The position numbers were made by a program, and so were the translations under genes. DNA of 46,626 nucleotides from DATFES01 sp035457725 (lineage in GTDB: Bacteria; Pseudomonadota; Alphaproteobacteria; CACIAM-22H2): assembly GCA_035457725.1 (NCBI GenBank), contig DATIBC010000087.1, positions 1 to 46,626 of the forward strand. The letters are read 5' to 3'. Below are positions 1-7,992 of the stretch, piece after piece. Under the pieces are notes generated by a model, which had not been told where the DNA came from, did not search any database, and saw only the letters and a list, made by a program, of their open reading frames with translations. Numbering within the stretch: the first letter of the stretch is position 1; the number at the start of each line of letters is the position of its first letter.

Positions 1-2
1 TC

Positions 3-584
3 GGCGCCAATATCGGCATGCACTCGGTGATCATGGCGAACCGCGTCGGACCGTCGGGCCGCGTCATCGCCTTCGAGCCCGATCCGCATCCCTACGGCCG
101 TCTGCTCGCCAATCTCAGACTCAACGGATTCGATTTCGTCGAGACGCACCAAGCGGCGCTGTCGGCGCGCTCGGAGCGCCGGCTCATGTACGGCCACGAC
201 GAGGCGATCGGCAATTTCGCCAACGCCAGCTTCTACGCCGCGAACGTCGGCAAGGATACGCCGACAATGGAGGTCGAGGTGCTGTCGCTCGACGACTTCC
301 TCGCCAACGATCCGCCGCCGCGCCTCGATGCGATCAAGCTGCTCGCCCAGGGCGAGGAGTGGAACATCCTGCAAGGCGGCCGGGCGACGATCCAGAAGTA
401 TCGGCCGAAGGTGTTCTTCCTCTACGAGCCAGCGTATTGGCATCGCCAGGGCCTCAAGCTGCTCGATGCCAAGAAATTCTTCGCCGATTTCGGCTACCAG
501 ACCTACGCCGTCGAGTTCGGCCCGCGCCGCGAGGTGGTCGAGGAGATCGACATGGGCCAAGTGTTCCTCGCCGCGCCGGACTGA
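3..584 (+). CDS. FkbM-family methyltransferase, C-terminal part
   Basis: Partial gene cut by the left window edge; the reading frame is open from base 3 and ends at a TGA at 582-584. The first visible residues are GANIGMHSV, the glycine-rich SAM-binding loop of FkbM-type class I methyltransferases, followed by an acidic strand end (AFEPDP) and the later LDAIKLLAQGEEWNIL segment, which matches the typical I-K-x-D-x-E-G-x-E stretch in altered form. These enzymes O-methylate sugars or other small acceptors, often in polysaccharide or glycolipid pathways; the substrate here is unknown. No partner gene is visible upstream. The next feature downstream is a tRNA on the opposite strand. Confidence 0.85.
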   Translation, partial: GANIGMHSVIMANRVGPSGRVIAFEPDPHPYGRLLANLRLNGFDFVETHQAALSARSERRLMYGHDEAIGNFANASFYAANVGKDTPTMEVEVLSLDDFLANDPPPRLDAIKLLAQGEEWNILQGGRATIQKYRPKVFFLYEPAYWHRQGLKLLDAKKFFADFGYQTYAVEFGPRREVVEEIDMGQVFLAAPD

Positions 585-643
585 CCGACCGCCGCGCACG
601 ATGCATGGCAGATTCGGCGTTTCAGGCGGTCATATCGCGAGGA

Positions 644-718
644 TGGAGCGGGAGACGGGACTTGAACCCGCGACCCTCACGTTGGCAACGTGATGCTCTA
701 CCACTGAGCTACTCCCGC
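644..718 (-). tRNA. tRNA-Gly (GCC)
   Basis: Read on the minus strand, the acceptor arm GCGGGAG pairs with CTCCCGC, followed by discriminator U and an encoded CCA (plus-strand 644-647). The D arm (GCTC...GAGC), an anticodon stem TCACG/CGTGA with loop TTGCCAA, and a T arm GCGGG-TTCAAGT-CCCGT are all present. The anticodon GCC lies at plus-strand 684-686. The total length is 75 nt including CCA. The tRNA lies alone between the FkbM-family gene and the CnoX gene; I see no clear promoter upstream on the minus strand. Confidence 0.97.
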
Positions 719-949
719 GGGGGCCTGCCGGTGGGGTTCCGAAACTTGAGTAACCAGCCGGCGCGGCGGGCCGGATCATACGTGCTCGGCCCAAGAATGC
801 AAGCCGCCGACGTCCGGGGGTCGCGCCCTCTCCGGAGCGGTCCGACAGGCTAGACAAGGGGTTGCCAGTCCCGGTCAAACACGCCATCTATGAAGACAAG
901 TCCGGCGCCTCGCCGTCCCTAGCAGCAGCCTCGAGGAATCACCGCCCGA

Positions 950-1873
950 ATGGAACCGCTACTCAGCGCCGCCAAGCCCGACGGCGGCGCCAACCTGATC
1001 AAGGACAGCGACATCATGGGGTTCATGGACGACGTCATCGAGGCGTCGCGCCAGGTCCCGGTGATCGTCGACTTCTGGGCCCCGTGGTGCGGGCCGTGCA
1101 AACAGCTCGGGCCGGCGCTCGAGAAATCGGTGCGCGAGGCCAATGGCGCGGTCCGCCTGGTCAAGATCAACATCGACGAAAATCCCGAGATCGCCCAGCA
1201 GATGCGGATTCAATCGATCCCCGCGGTCTACGCCTTCAAGGGCGGCCGACCGGTCGACGGTTTTGTCGGCGCGCTGCCGGAAAGCCAGGTCAAGGCGTTC
1301 ATCAAGCGCGTCGCCGGCGCCGCCGCCGCCGCCGCACAAGGCCCCTCGCCGGTCGCCCAGGCCCTTGAGCAGGCCAAGGCGGCGATGGAGGCGGGCGACG
1401 CCGGAACGGCGAGCGCGCTCTATGGCCAGATCCTGGCGCACGAACCGCAGAACGCCGCCGCCGCGGCCGGTTTGTCGCGCTGCTACTTGCAGGCCGGCGA
1501 CGCCGCGCGGGCCCGCCAGTTGCTCGATGGCCTGCCGGCCGAGGCGCAGAAGGATGCCGAGGTCAAAGCGGCGCGCGCCGCGCTCGAGCTCGCCCAGCAG
1601 GCCGCCGCGGCGGGCGACGTAGCCCCGTTGCTCGAACGTGTCGCCCACGATGCGGCCGACCACCAAGCGCGGCTCGACTTGGCGTTGGCGCTGTTCGCCG
1701 GCGGTCAGCACGAGGCGGCGATCGATCAGCTGCTCGAGCTGTTCAAGCGCGACCGCAATTGGAACGACGAGGCAGCGCGCAAGCAGTTGGTCAAGTTCTT
1801 CGAAGCGCTGGGCGGCACGCACGCGCTGACCATCGCCGGCCGCAAGCGGCTGTCGTCGCTGATGTTCGCCTGA
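950..1873 (+). CDS. cnoX: CnoX/YbbN-type thioredoxin-TPR co-chaperone
   Basis: 307 residues. An N-terminal thioredoxin fold (about residues 18-125) carries the active site WCGPC (C47, C50) and the cis-proline segment QSIPAVY. The C-terminal half (about 135-305) is alanine-rich and helical with TPR-like repeats. This two-part build is that of CnoX (YbbN), a chaperedoxin that protects unfolding proteins under oxidative stress and hands them to GroEL. Enterobacterial CnoX lacks a complete CXXC, whereas Caulobacter CnoX keeps one; this protein is of the CXXC-bearing kind. A GAGGA stands about 13 bases before the ATG. It leads a same-strand run with the LonN-like and Trm112 genes. Confidence 0.9.
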   Translation: MEPLLSAAKPDGGANLIKDSDIMGFMDDVIEASRQVPVIVDFWAPWCGPCKQLGPALEKSVREANGAVRLVKINIDENPEIAQQMRIQSIPAVYAFKGGRPVDGFVGALPESQVKAFIKRVAGAAAAAAQGPSPVAQALEQAKAAMEAGDAGTASALYGQILAHEPQNAAAAAGLSRCYLQAGDAARARQLLDGLPAEAQKDAEVKAARAALELAQQAAAAGDVAPLLERVAHDAADHQARLDLALALFAGGQHEAAIDQLLELFKRDRNWNDEAARKQLVKFFEALGGTHALTIAGRKRLSSLMFA

Positions 1874-1904
1874 TCTTGCTCGAGGGCGAAGGGACGAGGC
1901 ATTC

Positions 1905-2564
1905 ATGCAAGTCGGTCCGCCGCGGAGCGTGGCCGATCTGCCGGGCGTCATTCCGGTATTCCCGCTCGCCGGCGTGCTTCTGTTGCCGCACGGTCGCCTG
2001 CCGCTCAATATCTTCGAGCCGCGTTACCTCGCCATGACGCTTGACGCGCTGGCCACGCCGATGCGTCTTATCGGCATGATCCAGCCGACCGAGGCCGAAG
2101 CGCCGGAGCGCCCGCCCAAGCTGTACGGCGCCGGCTGCGCGGGACGAATCGTCAGTTTCAGCGAGACCGATGACGGCCGCTATCTCATCACGCTCGCCGG
2201 CGTCTGCCGGTTCAAACTCGCCGAGGAGGTCGAGCCGCTCAACGGCTACCGCCGCGTCATCCCCGACTTCGCGGTCTTCGGCGACGACTTGGCGCCCGAG
2301 CAGCACTACCCGCTCGATCGCCAACGGTTGGGCAAGGCGCTCACGCGGTACTTTGCGGCCCATAGCATTTCCGCCGATTGGCGCTCGATTTCCGACGCGC
2401 CCGACGACCGCCTGGTCACCACCCTCGCCATGATCTGCCCGTTCGAGCCGCGCGAGAAACAGGCGCTGCTCGAAACGCCGGAGGCGGGCGCGCGAGCGCG
2501 ATTGCTGATCGCGCTCCTCGAGATGGCTGCCGCCGGCGGCGGCTCGGACGATGCGCGCCATTGA
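1905..2564 (+). CDS. Lon N-terminal (substrate-binding) domain protein
   Basis: 219 residues containing only the N-domain of Lon protease: the N-terminal IPVFPLAGVLLLPHGRLPLNIFEPRY stretch is the family hallmark (residues about 15-40), followed by the characteristic GxxGRI..F and (Y)R(V) strands. There is no AAA+ or protease domain, so it is a stand-alone LON-domain protein (COG2802 type), common in alphaproteobacteria. Its function is not established; peptide or substrate binding is presumed by analogy with Lon. It begins 31 bases after cnoX with a purine-rich AGGGACGAGG upstream, consistent with co-transcription. Confidence 0.9.
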   Translation: MQVGPPRSVADLPGVIPVFPLAGVLLLPHGRLPLNIFEPRYLAMTLDALATPMRLIGMIQPTEAEAPERPPKLYGAGCAGRIVSFSETDDGRYLITLAGVCRFKLAEEVEPLNGYRRVIPDFAVFGDDLAPEQHYPLDRQRLGKALTRYFAAHSISADWRSISDAPDDRLVTTLAMICPFEPREKQALLETPEAGARARLLIALLEMAAAGGGSDDARH

Positions 2565-2579
2565 AGGAGCCCGACGCCG

Positions 2580-2795
2580 ATGAGCGATAAATCCGCCGAT
2601 GTCGATCCGAAACTGCTCGAAATTCTCGTTTGCCCCTTGACCAAGGGCCCGTTGCGCTACGATCGCGAGCGCCAGGAGCTGATCAGCGACCAGGCGGGTC
2701 TCGCCTACCCGATCCGCGACGGCATCCCGATCATGCTGATCGACGAGGCGCGCCGCATCGACGATACGCCGGGCGCCGCAGCGCCGCCGCGATGA
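2580..2795 (+). CDS. Trm112/YcaR family small protein
   Basis: 71 residues with the Trm112-like pattern LLEILVCPLTKGPLRYD, a QELIS strand and LAYPIRDGIPIMLIDEAR at the end. Trm112-family proteins in eukaryotes activate methyltransferases; the bacterial YcaR-type proteins are of unsettled function. Only one cysteine of the usual zinc-type set remains (C18), which is common in alphaproteobacterial members and argues against a zinc site here. A good Shine-Dalgarno (AAGGAG) precedes the ATG. The stop overlaps the next start as ATGA. Confidence 0.9.
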   Translation: MSDKSADVDPKLLEILVCPLTKGPLRYDRERQELISDQAGLAYPIRDGIPIMLIDEARRIDDTPGAAAPPR

Positions 2796-3187
2796 GCGCC
2801 GCCGCCGTAAAGCCCTGGCCGGTCGAAATCCGCCTCAAGCAGGCGGACAAGGCGCTCGAGATCGATTTCGACGATGGCCGCAAGGTCCGCTTGCCGGCCG
2901 AGCTCCTGCGCGTCGAAAGCCCGTCGGCCGAGGTGCGCGGCCACGGGCCCGGCGAGAAGCAGATCGTCGCCGGCCGTCGGCATGTCGGCATCCTCGGGGT
3001 CGAGCCGGTCGGCAACTACGCCATTCGCATCAAATTCGACGATCTGCACGACACCGGGATCTATTCGTGGGAGTACCTCTACGAACTTGGCGTCGAGCAG
3101 GACCGCCTGTGGCGCGAGTATCTCGAGAACCTCGAAAAGCGCGGCCTGTCGCGCGACCCGCGGGCGATGAAGAAACCCTCCGCCTGA
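2792..3187 (+). CDS. DUF971 family protein (GBBH-like N-terminal fold)
   Basis: 131 residues. The start is taken at the ATG that overlaps the Trm112 stop (ATGA at 2792-2795). The sequence P-x-E-I-R-L..., DFDDGRKVRLPAELLRVESPSAE, ..IVAGRRHVGILGVEPVGNYAIRIKFDDLHDTGIYSWEYLYELG follows the DUF971 pattern, related to the N-terminal domain of gamma-butyrobetaine hydroxylase. Members often sit near Mrp/ApbC or other Fe-S genes; no such neighbour is present here. The function is unknown. Close coupling with trm112 suggests that it is translated from the same message. Confidence 0.9.
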   Translation: MSAAAVKPWPVEIRLKQADKALEIDFDDGRKVRLPAELLRVESPSAEVRGHGPGEKQIVAGRRHVGILGVEPVGNYAIRIKFDDLHDTGIYSWEYLYELGVEQDRLWREYLENLEKRGLSRDPRAMKKPSA

Positions 3188-3195
3188 TTCGACGC

Positions 3196-3666
3196 ATGCC
3201 CATGAGCGATCAATCGATCGCGGTCGTCCGCGCGGGCCCCGCCGAGCGCGACGCGGTCGCTTCCCTGTTCGATCGCTATCGTGTGTTCTATGAGCAGTCG
3301 AGCGACATCGCGGCGGCGCAGGCTTTCATCGGCGCGCGCCTGCGGGCGGGAGATTCGACGATCTTCCTCGCCCGGCGGGGCGACGGCGGAGACGGGCTCG
3401 GCTTCGTCCAGCTCTACCCGAGTTTCTCGTCGGTCAGCATGCGCAAAATCTGGATCCTGAACGATCTCTACGTGGCGCCGGAAGCGCGCCGGCACGGCGT
3501 CGGGCGATTGTTGATGGACCGCGCCCGCGACTTCGCGCGCGAGACCGGGGCGCTCAGGCTCGAACTCACCACCGCGCGAACCAACGCCGCCGCGCAAGCT
3601 TTGTACCGCGAGTGCGGGTACGTCGAGGACGAGGTGTTCCTGCGCTTCTCGCTGACCGTCGACTGA
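3196..3666 (+). CDS. GNAT family N-acetyltransferase
   Basis: 156 residues from ATG 3196; a second in-frame ATG at 3202 (MSDQS...) is equally possible, and neither has a strong ribosome site. The acetyl-CoA binding motif A is clear at residues about 88-112 (NDLYVAPEARRHGVGRLLMD, with the R-x-x-G-V-G loop), and motif B (NAAAQALYRECGYVEDEV) follows. The acceptor substrate cannot be inferred. It starts 9 bases after the DUF971 stop, so it may be the last gene of the cnoX run. Downstream lies a REP-like palindrome before a convergent gene. Confidence 0.9.
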   Translation: MPMSDQSIAVVRAGPAERDAVASLFDRYRVFYEQSSDIAAAQAFIGARLRAGDSTIFLARRGDGGDGLGFVQLYPSFSSVSMRKIWILNDLYVAPEARRHGVGRLLMDRARDFARETGALRLELTTARTNAAAQALYRECGYVEDEVFLRFSLTVD

Positions 3667-3746
3667 TCGCGCGGCGTGGCGCTCAGGCCACGCAGGCAAC
3701 GATGCGCTAGCGCGCGTTTCTTATCGGCGGAATCGCCGTCGTGGCC

Positions 3747-3893
3747 CTCGCCCTTCGTCCCTCGACAGGCTCGGCATGAGGGCGCGGCGCATGCGCCGCG
3801 CCAGGGCGAGGAGCAATAGATATGCCCTCGTGGTGAGCCTGTCGAACCACGAGGTGCACGATGTGGCCGCACCTGAACGGAACGGTCGCTAGC
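3747..3893. repeat. REP-like palindromic element, copy A
   Basis: Between two convergent genes. It contains (i) the motif TCGACAGGCTCGG at 3762-3774, (ii) a perfect 22-base palindrome at 3781-3802 (GGCGCGGCGC-AT-GCGCCGCGCC), enclosed by the arms CTCGCCCT 3747-3754 and AGGGCGAG 3803-3810, and (iii) a hairpin CCTCGTGGT 3826-3834 / ACCACGAGG 3846-3854 with an 11-nt loop. A tail with CCTGAACG at 3872-3879 follows. Parts (i), (iii) and the tail recur with the same spacing at 18.1 kb. The likely role is a dispersed REP/BIME-type repeat, possibly acting as a bidirectional terminator. Confidence 0.75.
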
Positions 3894-4212
3894 GCGGGAC
3901 CTTGTGGCCGTATTTTTCGGCCCAGACGTGCATCGACCAGAGGATATCCTTGAGGGTGAGCCCGAATGGCGATAGGCGGTATTCGACCCGCGGGGGTATC
4001 TCCTTGTAATCGCGACGCTCGACGAGGCCGGTTGCCTGCATCTCGCGCAACTGTTTGGCCAACGTCCGGTGCGTAATGCCGGCCAGTTCGCGCTGAAGCT
4101 GATTGAATCGCTTGGTGCCTTCGAGGAGCTGGTGGATGATCATCACCTTCCAGCGGCCGGCGATCACCCCGAGCGTCACTTCGACCGGGCACGAAACCTT
4201 CTTCTTCGTCAT
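3889..4212 (-). CDS. HxlR family transcriptional regulator
   Basis: 107 residues from ATG at 4212 (MTKKKVSCPVEVTLG); the frame is open further upstream but the HxlR domain starts here. The winged helix is plain: CPVE..LGVIAGRWKVMIIHQLLEGTKRFNQLQRELAGITHRTLAKQLREMQATGLVERRDY followed by the wing VEYRLSPFGLTLKDIL. The single early cysteine C8 corresponds to the conserved redox-sensing cysteine of YodB/HxlR-type repressors, which respond to quinones, aldehydes or oxidants. It is divergent from pirin, YcaC and an FMN reductase, which are its likely targets. The REP-like element lies at its 3' end. Confidence 0.92.
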   Translation of the reverse strand: MTKKKVSCPVEVTLGVIAGRWKVMIIHQLLEGTKRFNQLQRELAGITHRTLAKQLREMQATGLVERRDYKEIPPRVEYRLSPFGLTLKDILWSMHVWAEKYGHKVPR

Positions 4213-4241
4213 GTTCGGCCGTATCGGTATCCAAAAGGACC

Positions 4242-4274
4242 GTACTTGCTTGGAACGTGTACACTCCCAATGTA
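4242..4274. promoter_or_regulatory. Candidate operator between hxlR-type gene and pirin
   Basis: In the 134-base divergent gap, GTAC 4242-4245 and GTAC 4259-4262 flank 13 bases, and a second small inverted repeat TACA 4260-4263 / TGTA 4271-4274 overlaps it. HxlR-type dimers bind short inverted repeats containing GTAC/TACT-like halves, so this is a plausible shared operator. The matches are short and could be chance; no firm -35/-10 pair was found. Confidence 0.3.
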
Positions 4275-4346
4275 GCGTATCGCCATGCAAAATCCAAAGC
4301 TTCACCGCTAGCGTCTGACCATCCTCTCACTCTCGAGAATCGTTGC

Positions 4347-5198
4347 ATGAAAGCGCTTTCGCGCGTCTACCGGGCCACCGACGCCCATTGGGTCGGCGAC
4401 GGGTTCCCGGTCCGCACCGTGTTCTCCTACAACACGCACGGCGTCGATATTAGCCCCTTCCTCCTGCTCGATTACGCAGGCCCGGCGGAGTTCCCGCCGG
4501 CATCGCCGCCGCGCGGCGTCGGAGAGCATCCGCATCGCGGGTTCGAGACGGTCACGATCGTCTATCAGGGCGAGGTCGAACATCGCGACAGCGCCGGCAA
4601 CCGCGGCCGCATCGGCCCCGGCGACGTGCAGTGGATGACCGCGGCGAAGGGCATCGTGCACGAGGAAATGCACGGACGCGCATTCGCCGCGCAAGGCGGC
4701 ACGATCGAGATGATCCAGTTGTGGGTCAATCTGCCGGCCAAGGACAAGATGTCGCCGCCGCGCTACCAGGAAATCGTCGCCCGCGCCATCCCGACCGTAA
4801 GCCTGGGCAAGGGCGGAAGCATCGCTCGGATCATCGCCGGAAGTTACGAGGGCAAGACTGGTCCGGCGCGGACCTTCACGCCGGTCAATGTCTGGGATCT
4901 CCGCCTCGCGGCCGGCCACAAGGTGGATTTGCGATTACGCGATGGATTTACGGCGCTCTTGTTCGTGCTCAAAGGAAGTGTTTCGATGAATGGCGCGGAA
5001 ACCGTGCGCACGGCGGAGCTTGCCACGTTCGAGCGCGCGGGCGAGCGCATCGTGCTCGTGCCGCATGAAGACACGATGCTGCTGGCGATGAACGGCGAGC
5101 CAATCGACGAGCCGGTCGTCGGCTATGGCCCCTTCGTCATGAACACGCACGAAGAGATCGCCCAGGCGGTGGCCGATTACGGTGCCGGGCGACTTTGA
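4347..5198 (+). CDS. Pirin family protein (bicupin)
   Basis: 283 residues from ATG 4347; the open frame reaches back to 4257 but homology begins at MKALSRVYRA. The N-terminal cupin has the metal-binding set of pirins: H61 and H63 in HPHRGFETVTI and H105/E107 in KGIVHEEM, with the same spacing as human pirin. A second cupin-like half follows (about 165-270). Some bacterial pirins have quercetin 2,3-dioxygenase activity, others are redox-linked regulators; the role here is not known. It leads a same-strand run with ycaC and an FMN reductase, controlled presumably by the divergent HxlR regulator. Confidence 0.92.
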   Translation: MKALSRVYRATDAHWVGDGFPVRTVFSYNTHGVDISPFLLLDYAGPAEFPPASPPRGVGEHPHRGFETVTIVYQGEVEHRDSAGNRGRIGPGDVQWMTAAKGIVHEEMHGRAFAAQGGTIEMIQLWVNLPAKDKMSPPRYQEIVARAIPTVSLGKGGSIARIIAGSYEGKTGPARTFTPVNVWDLRLAAGHKVDLRLRDGFTALLFVLKGSVSMNGAETVRTAELATFERAGERIVLVPHEDTMLLAMNGEPIDEPVVGYGPFVMNTHEEIAQAVADYGAGRL

Positions 5199-5237
5199 AA
5201 TCGCGATCCCGGATATCCGGCGCCACAGGAGGAGTCG

Positions 5238-5870
5238 ATGGCTGAACGTTTTCTATACAAGCGTCTCGACAAGAACGACGCAGCGGTGCTGCTGGTCGAT
5301 CACCAAGCCGGGCTGATCTCGCTGGTCCAGGACTACTCGCCCAACGAGTTCAAGAACGACGTCCTCGCCTTGGCGGCGGTGGCGAAGTTCTTCAAGCTGC
5401 CGACCATCTTGACGACCAGCTTCGAGGACGGGCCGAACGGACCGCTCGTGCCGGAACTCAAGGCCATGTTCGCCGACGCTCCCTACATTCCCCGCCCGGG
5501 ACAGATCAACGCCTGGGACAACGCCGATTTCGTCAAGGCGGTCAAAGCCACCGGCCGCAAGCAATTGATCATCGCCGGCGTGGTCACCGATGTCTGCGTC
5601 GCCTTCCCCGCGCTATCGGCGATCGAGGAAGGCTATGACGTATTCGTCGTCACGGATGCGTCGGGAACCTTCACGCCGGAAACACGCGAGGCGGCGTGGA
5701 CTCGCATGGCCGCCGCCGGCGTGCAGCTGGTGAACTGGTTTGCCGTCGCCTGCGAGCTTCATCGCGATTGGCGCAACGACATCGAGGGCCTCGGCGCTTT
5801 GCTCTCGAACCACCTTCCCAACTACCGCAACCTGATGACCAGCTATTTCGCGCGCACGAAATCCAGATAG
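5238..5870 (+). CDS. ycaC: YcaC-type isochorismatase-family hydrolase
   Basis: 210 residues and very close in sequence to E. coli YcaC along the full length as I recall it (DKNDAAVLLVDHQAGL, RPGxINAWDN, IIAGVVTDVCVAFPALSAIEEG, ELHRDWRNDI). The catalytic set of the family is present: D21 in LLVDHQ, R86 at the Lys/Arg position and C120 in VVTDVCV. YcaC is a cysteine hydrolase of unknown substrate, assigned to the isochorismatase-like fold. A strong AGGAGG lies 6-11 bases before the ATG. It is 39 bases downstream of pirin and 36 upstream of the reductase, consistent with one operon. Confidence 0.94.
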   Translation: MAERFLYKRLDKNDAAVLLVDHQAGLISLVQDYSPNEFKNDVLALAAVAKFFKLPTILTTSFEDGPNGPLVPELKAMFADAPYIPRPGQINAWDNADFVKAVKATGRKQLIIAGVVTDVCVAFPALSAIEEGYDVFVVTDASGTFTPETREAAWTRMAAAGVQLVNWFAVACELHRDWRNDIEGLGALLSNHLPNYRNLMTSYFARTKSR

Positions 5871-5906
5871 CCGCGAATACGCGAGGCGTACGGGAGCTCG
5901 ATCAAA

Positions 5907-6467
5907 TTGACGAAGATCATCGGCATCGCCGGTAGCCTGCGCAAGTCGTCGTACAACGCGGCGCTGTTGCGCGCCGCCGCGACGCTAGCGCCGGAGGGCG
6001 TTTCGATCGAGGTCGCGTCGATCGCCGGCATACCGCTTTACGACGGTGACCTCGAGGCGAGCGCCGGGATCCCCGAACCGGTCGCGCGGCTAAAGGACGC
6101 GATCGCCGCCGCCGACGGACTGATTCTCGCCACGCCGGAATACAACAACTCGATTCCCGGCGTCTTCAAGAACGCCGTCGACTGGCTGACGCGGCCGGCG
6201 GCCGATATCCCGCGGGTCTTCGGCGGCAAGCCGGTCGCCATCATCGGCGCCTCGTCCGGCAATTTCGGCACGATCTTGGGCCAGAACGGCTGGCTCCCGG
6301 TATTGCGCGTGCTCGGGACGAAACCATGGTTCGGTGGCCGCCTGCTGGTGCCGCGCGCGCAGAGCGCGTTCGATGGCGCGGGAATGATCGCCGACGAGGC
6401 GCTCAAGCAACGGCTGCGCCAGTTCATCGAAGGCTTCGCGGCGTTCATTGGCGCGCCTTCAAGCTAA
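5907..6467 (+). CDS. NADPH-dependent FMN reductase (NAD(P)H:quinone-type flavodoxin fold)
   Basis: 186 residues from a TTG start with GGAG about 11 bases upstream; there is no ATG near the domain start. The flavin phosphate loop GIAGSLRKSSYNAALL, the ATPEYNNSIPGVFKNAVDWLTR segment and the GASSGNFGT loop are diagnostic of the YieF/ChrR/azoreductase-like NADPH-dependent FMN reductase family, which reduce quinones, chromate or azo compounds. Together with pirin, YcaC and the cysteine-bearing HxlR regulator this points to electrophile or quinone handling. It ends 32 bases from the convergent ubiquinone hydroxylase gene. Confidence 0.92.
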   Translation: MTKIIGIAGSLRKSSYNAALLRAAATLAPEGVSIEVASIAGIPLYDGDLEASAGIPEPVARLKDAIAAADGLILATPEYNNSIPGVFKNAVDWLTRPAADIPRVFGGKPVAIIGASSGNFGTILGQNGWLPVLRVLGTKPWFGGRLLVPRAQSAFDGAGMIADEALKQRLRQFIEGFAAFIGAPSS

Positions 6468-6499
6468 GTCCGGAGGCTGGGCGTACGCTCGTCCAACAA

Positions 6500-7756
6500 T
6501 CAGAGGGCCTCGCCGCGCACCAAACGCGGCAGGTCGCCGACGACGCCCATGGCGTGGCGCATGAAGAAACGCTTGACCGGCGGCAGATTGTTGACCGTGC
6601 CGAGACCGAGATCGCGGGCAATTCGTAGCGGCGCGATGGCGTTCGAGAACAGTCGATTGAGGCCGTCCGTCGCCGCCAGCAGCACCAAGTTGTCAAAGCG
6701 GCGCCATCGCTCGTAACGCCGCAAGACATCGACGCCGCCGATGTCGAGCCCGAGCCGGCTCGCGTCGACCACGCACTCGGCGAGCGCTGCGACGTCGCGC
6801 AGACCGAGGTTCAGCCCCTGGCCGGCGATCGGATGAATGGCGTGCGCGGCGTCGCCGGCAAGCGCCAAACGCGGCGCGATGTAGCTCGCCGCCTGCAGCA
6901 ATCCCAACGGATACGCCCACCGCGAGCCCGCGGCGGCGATACGGCCAAGCGAGTCCCCGAAGCGCAGCGCGATCTCGCCAGCGAACTCGTCGGCGCCGAG
7001 CGCCATCATCGCCGGCGCCAAGTCGGCTCGTTCGGTCCATACGATCGACGAGCGGTGGGCGCCATCCGGACCATCGGGGAGCGGCAGCACCGCGAAGGGC
7101 CCCGCTGGCAAGAAGCGCTCGTGGGCCACGCCGTCATGGGGCAATTCATGCTCGATCGAGCAGACAATGCCGGTTTGCGGATAATCCCAGCGTGTCGTCG
7201 CGATGCCGGCCCGGCCCCGCGTCGGCGAATTACGACCGTCGCAAGCGATGGCGAGCGAGGCGCGAATTTCGGCGCCGCCCGCGAGCGTGGCGGCGATCGC
7301 GCCGGCCTCCGGCCGCAACTTTTCCACCAACGCAGGCGCCAATAATTGCAGCGTCGAAATCGCGGCCACATGGGCATAGAGCGCGCGGCGAATGTGCCGG
7401 TTCTCGACAATGTAACCCAGCGGATGATCGCCGATCTCGCGATGATCGTAGTGAACGAAAAGGGTCGAATCGCCATCGGAAACGCGAATGTCGTCGATGG
7501 CCTGGGCGTGAGGCGCAAGCATCGGCCACAAGCCGATGCCGGCGAGCGCTCGCGCCGATCCCCAGGCGATCGCCGAGGCGCGCCCATCGAAGCGATCAGC
7601 GGCGGCATCGGCCGGCGCCTCGCGGTCGACGACGGCGACCGACAGTCCGGCCCGCCCCAACGCCGCCGCCAAGGTGAGGCCGACCAGGCCGCCGCCGACG
7701 ATTATGACATCGACGGTGGTCGGCTCGGATGCTGCAGGACCTGCCATACCGGCCAC
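6500..7756 (-). CDS. UbiH/UbiF/UbiL-family FAD-dependent ubiquinone-biosynthesis hydroxylase
   Basis: 418 residues. The FAD-binding Rossmann motif VDVIIVGGGLVGLTLAAALG is at about 15-34, the ACDGRNS motif at 171-177 and the GDAAHAIHPIAGQGLNLGLRD motif at 301-321. These place it in the COQ6/UbiH/F/I/L/M monooxygenases that hydroxylate the ubiquinone ring using NADPH and O2. Which ring carbon is attacked cannot be told from the sequence, so no symbol is given. It lies on the strand opposite to glnK with a 236-base gap; a second in-frame ATG at residue 4 is an alternative start. Confidence 0.92.
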   Translation of the reverse strand: MAGMAGPAASEPTTVDVIIVGGGLVGLTLAAALGRAGLSVAVVDREAPADAAADRFDGRASAIAWGSARALAGIGLWPMLAPHAQAIDDIRVSDGDSTLFVHYDHREIGDHPLGYIVENRHIRRALYAHVAAISTLQLLAPALVEKLRPEAGAIAATLAGGAEIRASLAIACDGRNSPTRGRAGIATTRWDYPQTGIVCSIEHELPHDGVAHERFLPAGPFAVLPLPDGPDGAHRSSIVWTERADLAPAMMALGADEFAGEIALRFGDSLGRIAAAGSRWAYPLGLLQAASYIAPRLALAGDAAHAIHPIAGQGLNLGLRDVAALAECVVDASRLGLDIGGVDVLRRYERWRRFDNLVLLAATDGLNRLFSNAIAPLRIARDLGLGTVNNLPPVKRFFMRHAMGVVGDLPRLVRGEAL

Positions 7757-7992
7757 AATGCCGTCGCTCCGGGCGGCAAGTCCAGCCGCCGTGGCGTGAC
7801 CGGCGGCGACGCCAAAATGCCCGAGCGGCGTGCAGAACCGGCCAGAAACGCGTTACTCTCCGCCAGCCCGCGACGGACGGCATGGTTCTTGAACAGATTG
7901 TCGAGCGACGGCGATGCGGCCGACGGCAGGTCGGCGGCACGGAACCAAGTCGACACCGGGGCGGGCGCGAACGAACAAGAAGGAACTATCGA

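Noticed and set aside
2580..2795. Loss of cysteines in the Trm112-like protein as a novelty
   Set aside because: CPxTKGPL-type sequences without the second cysteine are, from memory, usual for alphaproteobacterial members.
7757..7992. Sigma-54 promoter upstream of glnK
   Set aside because: A CGGCACGG stretch near 7938 resembles the -24 element, but no GC dinucleotide occurs at the required -12 distance.
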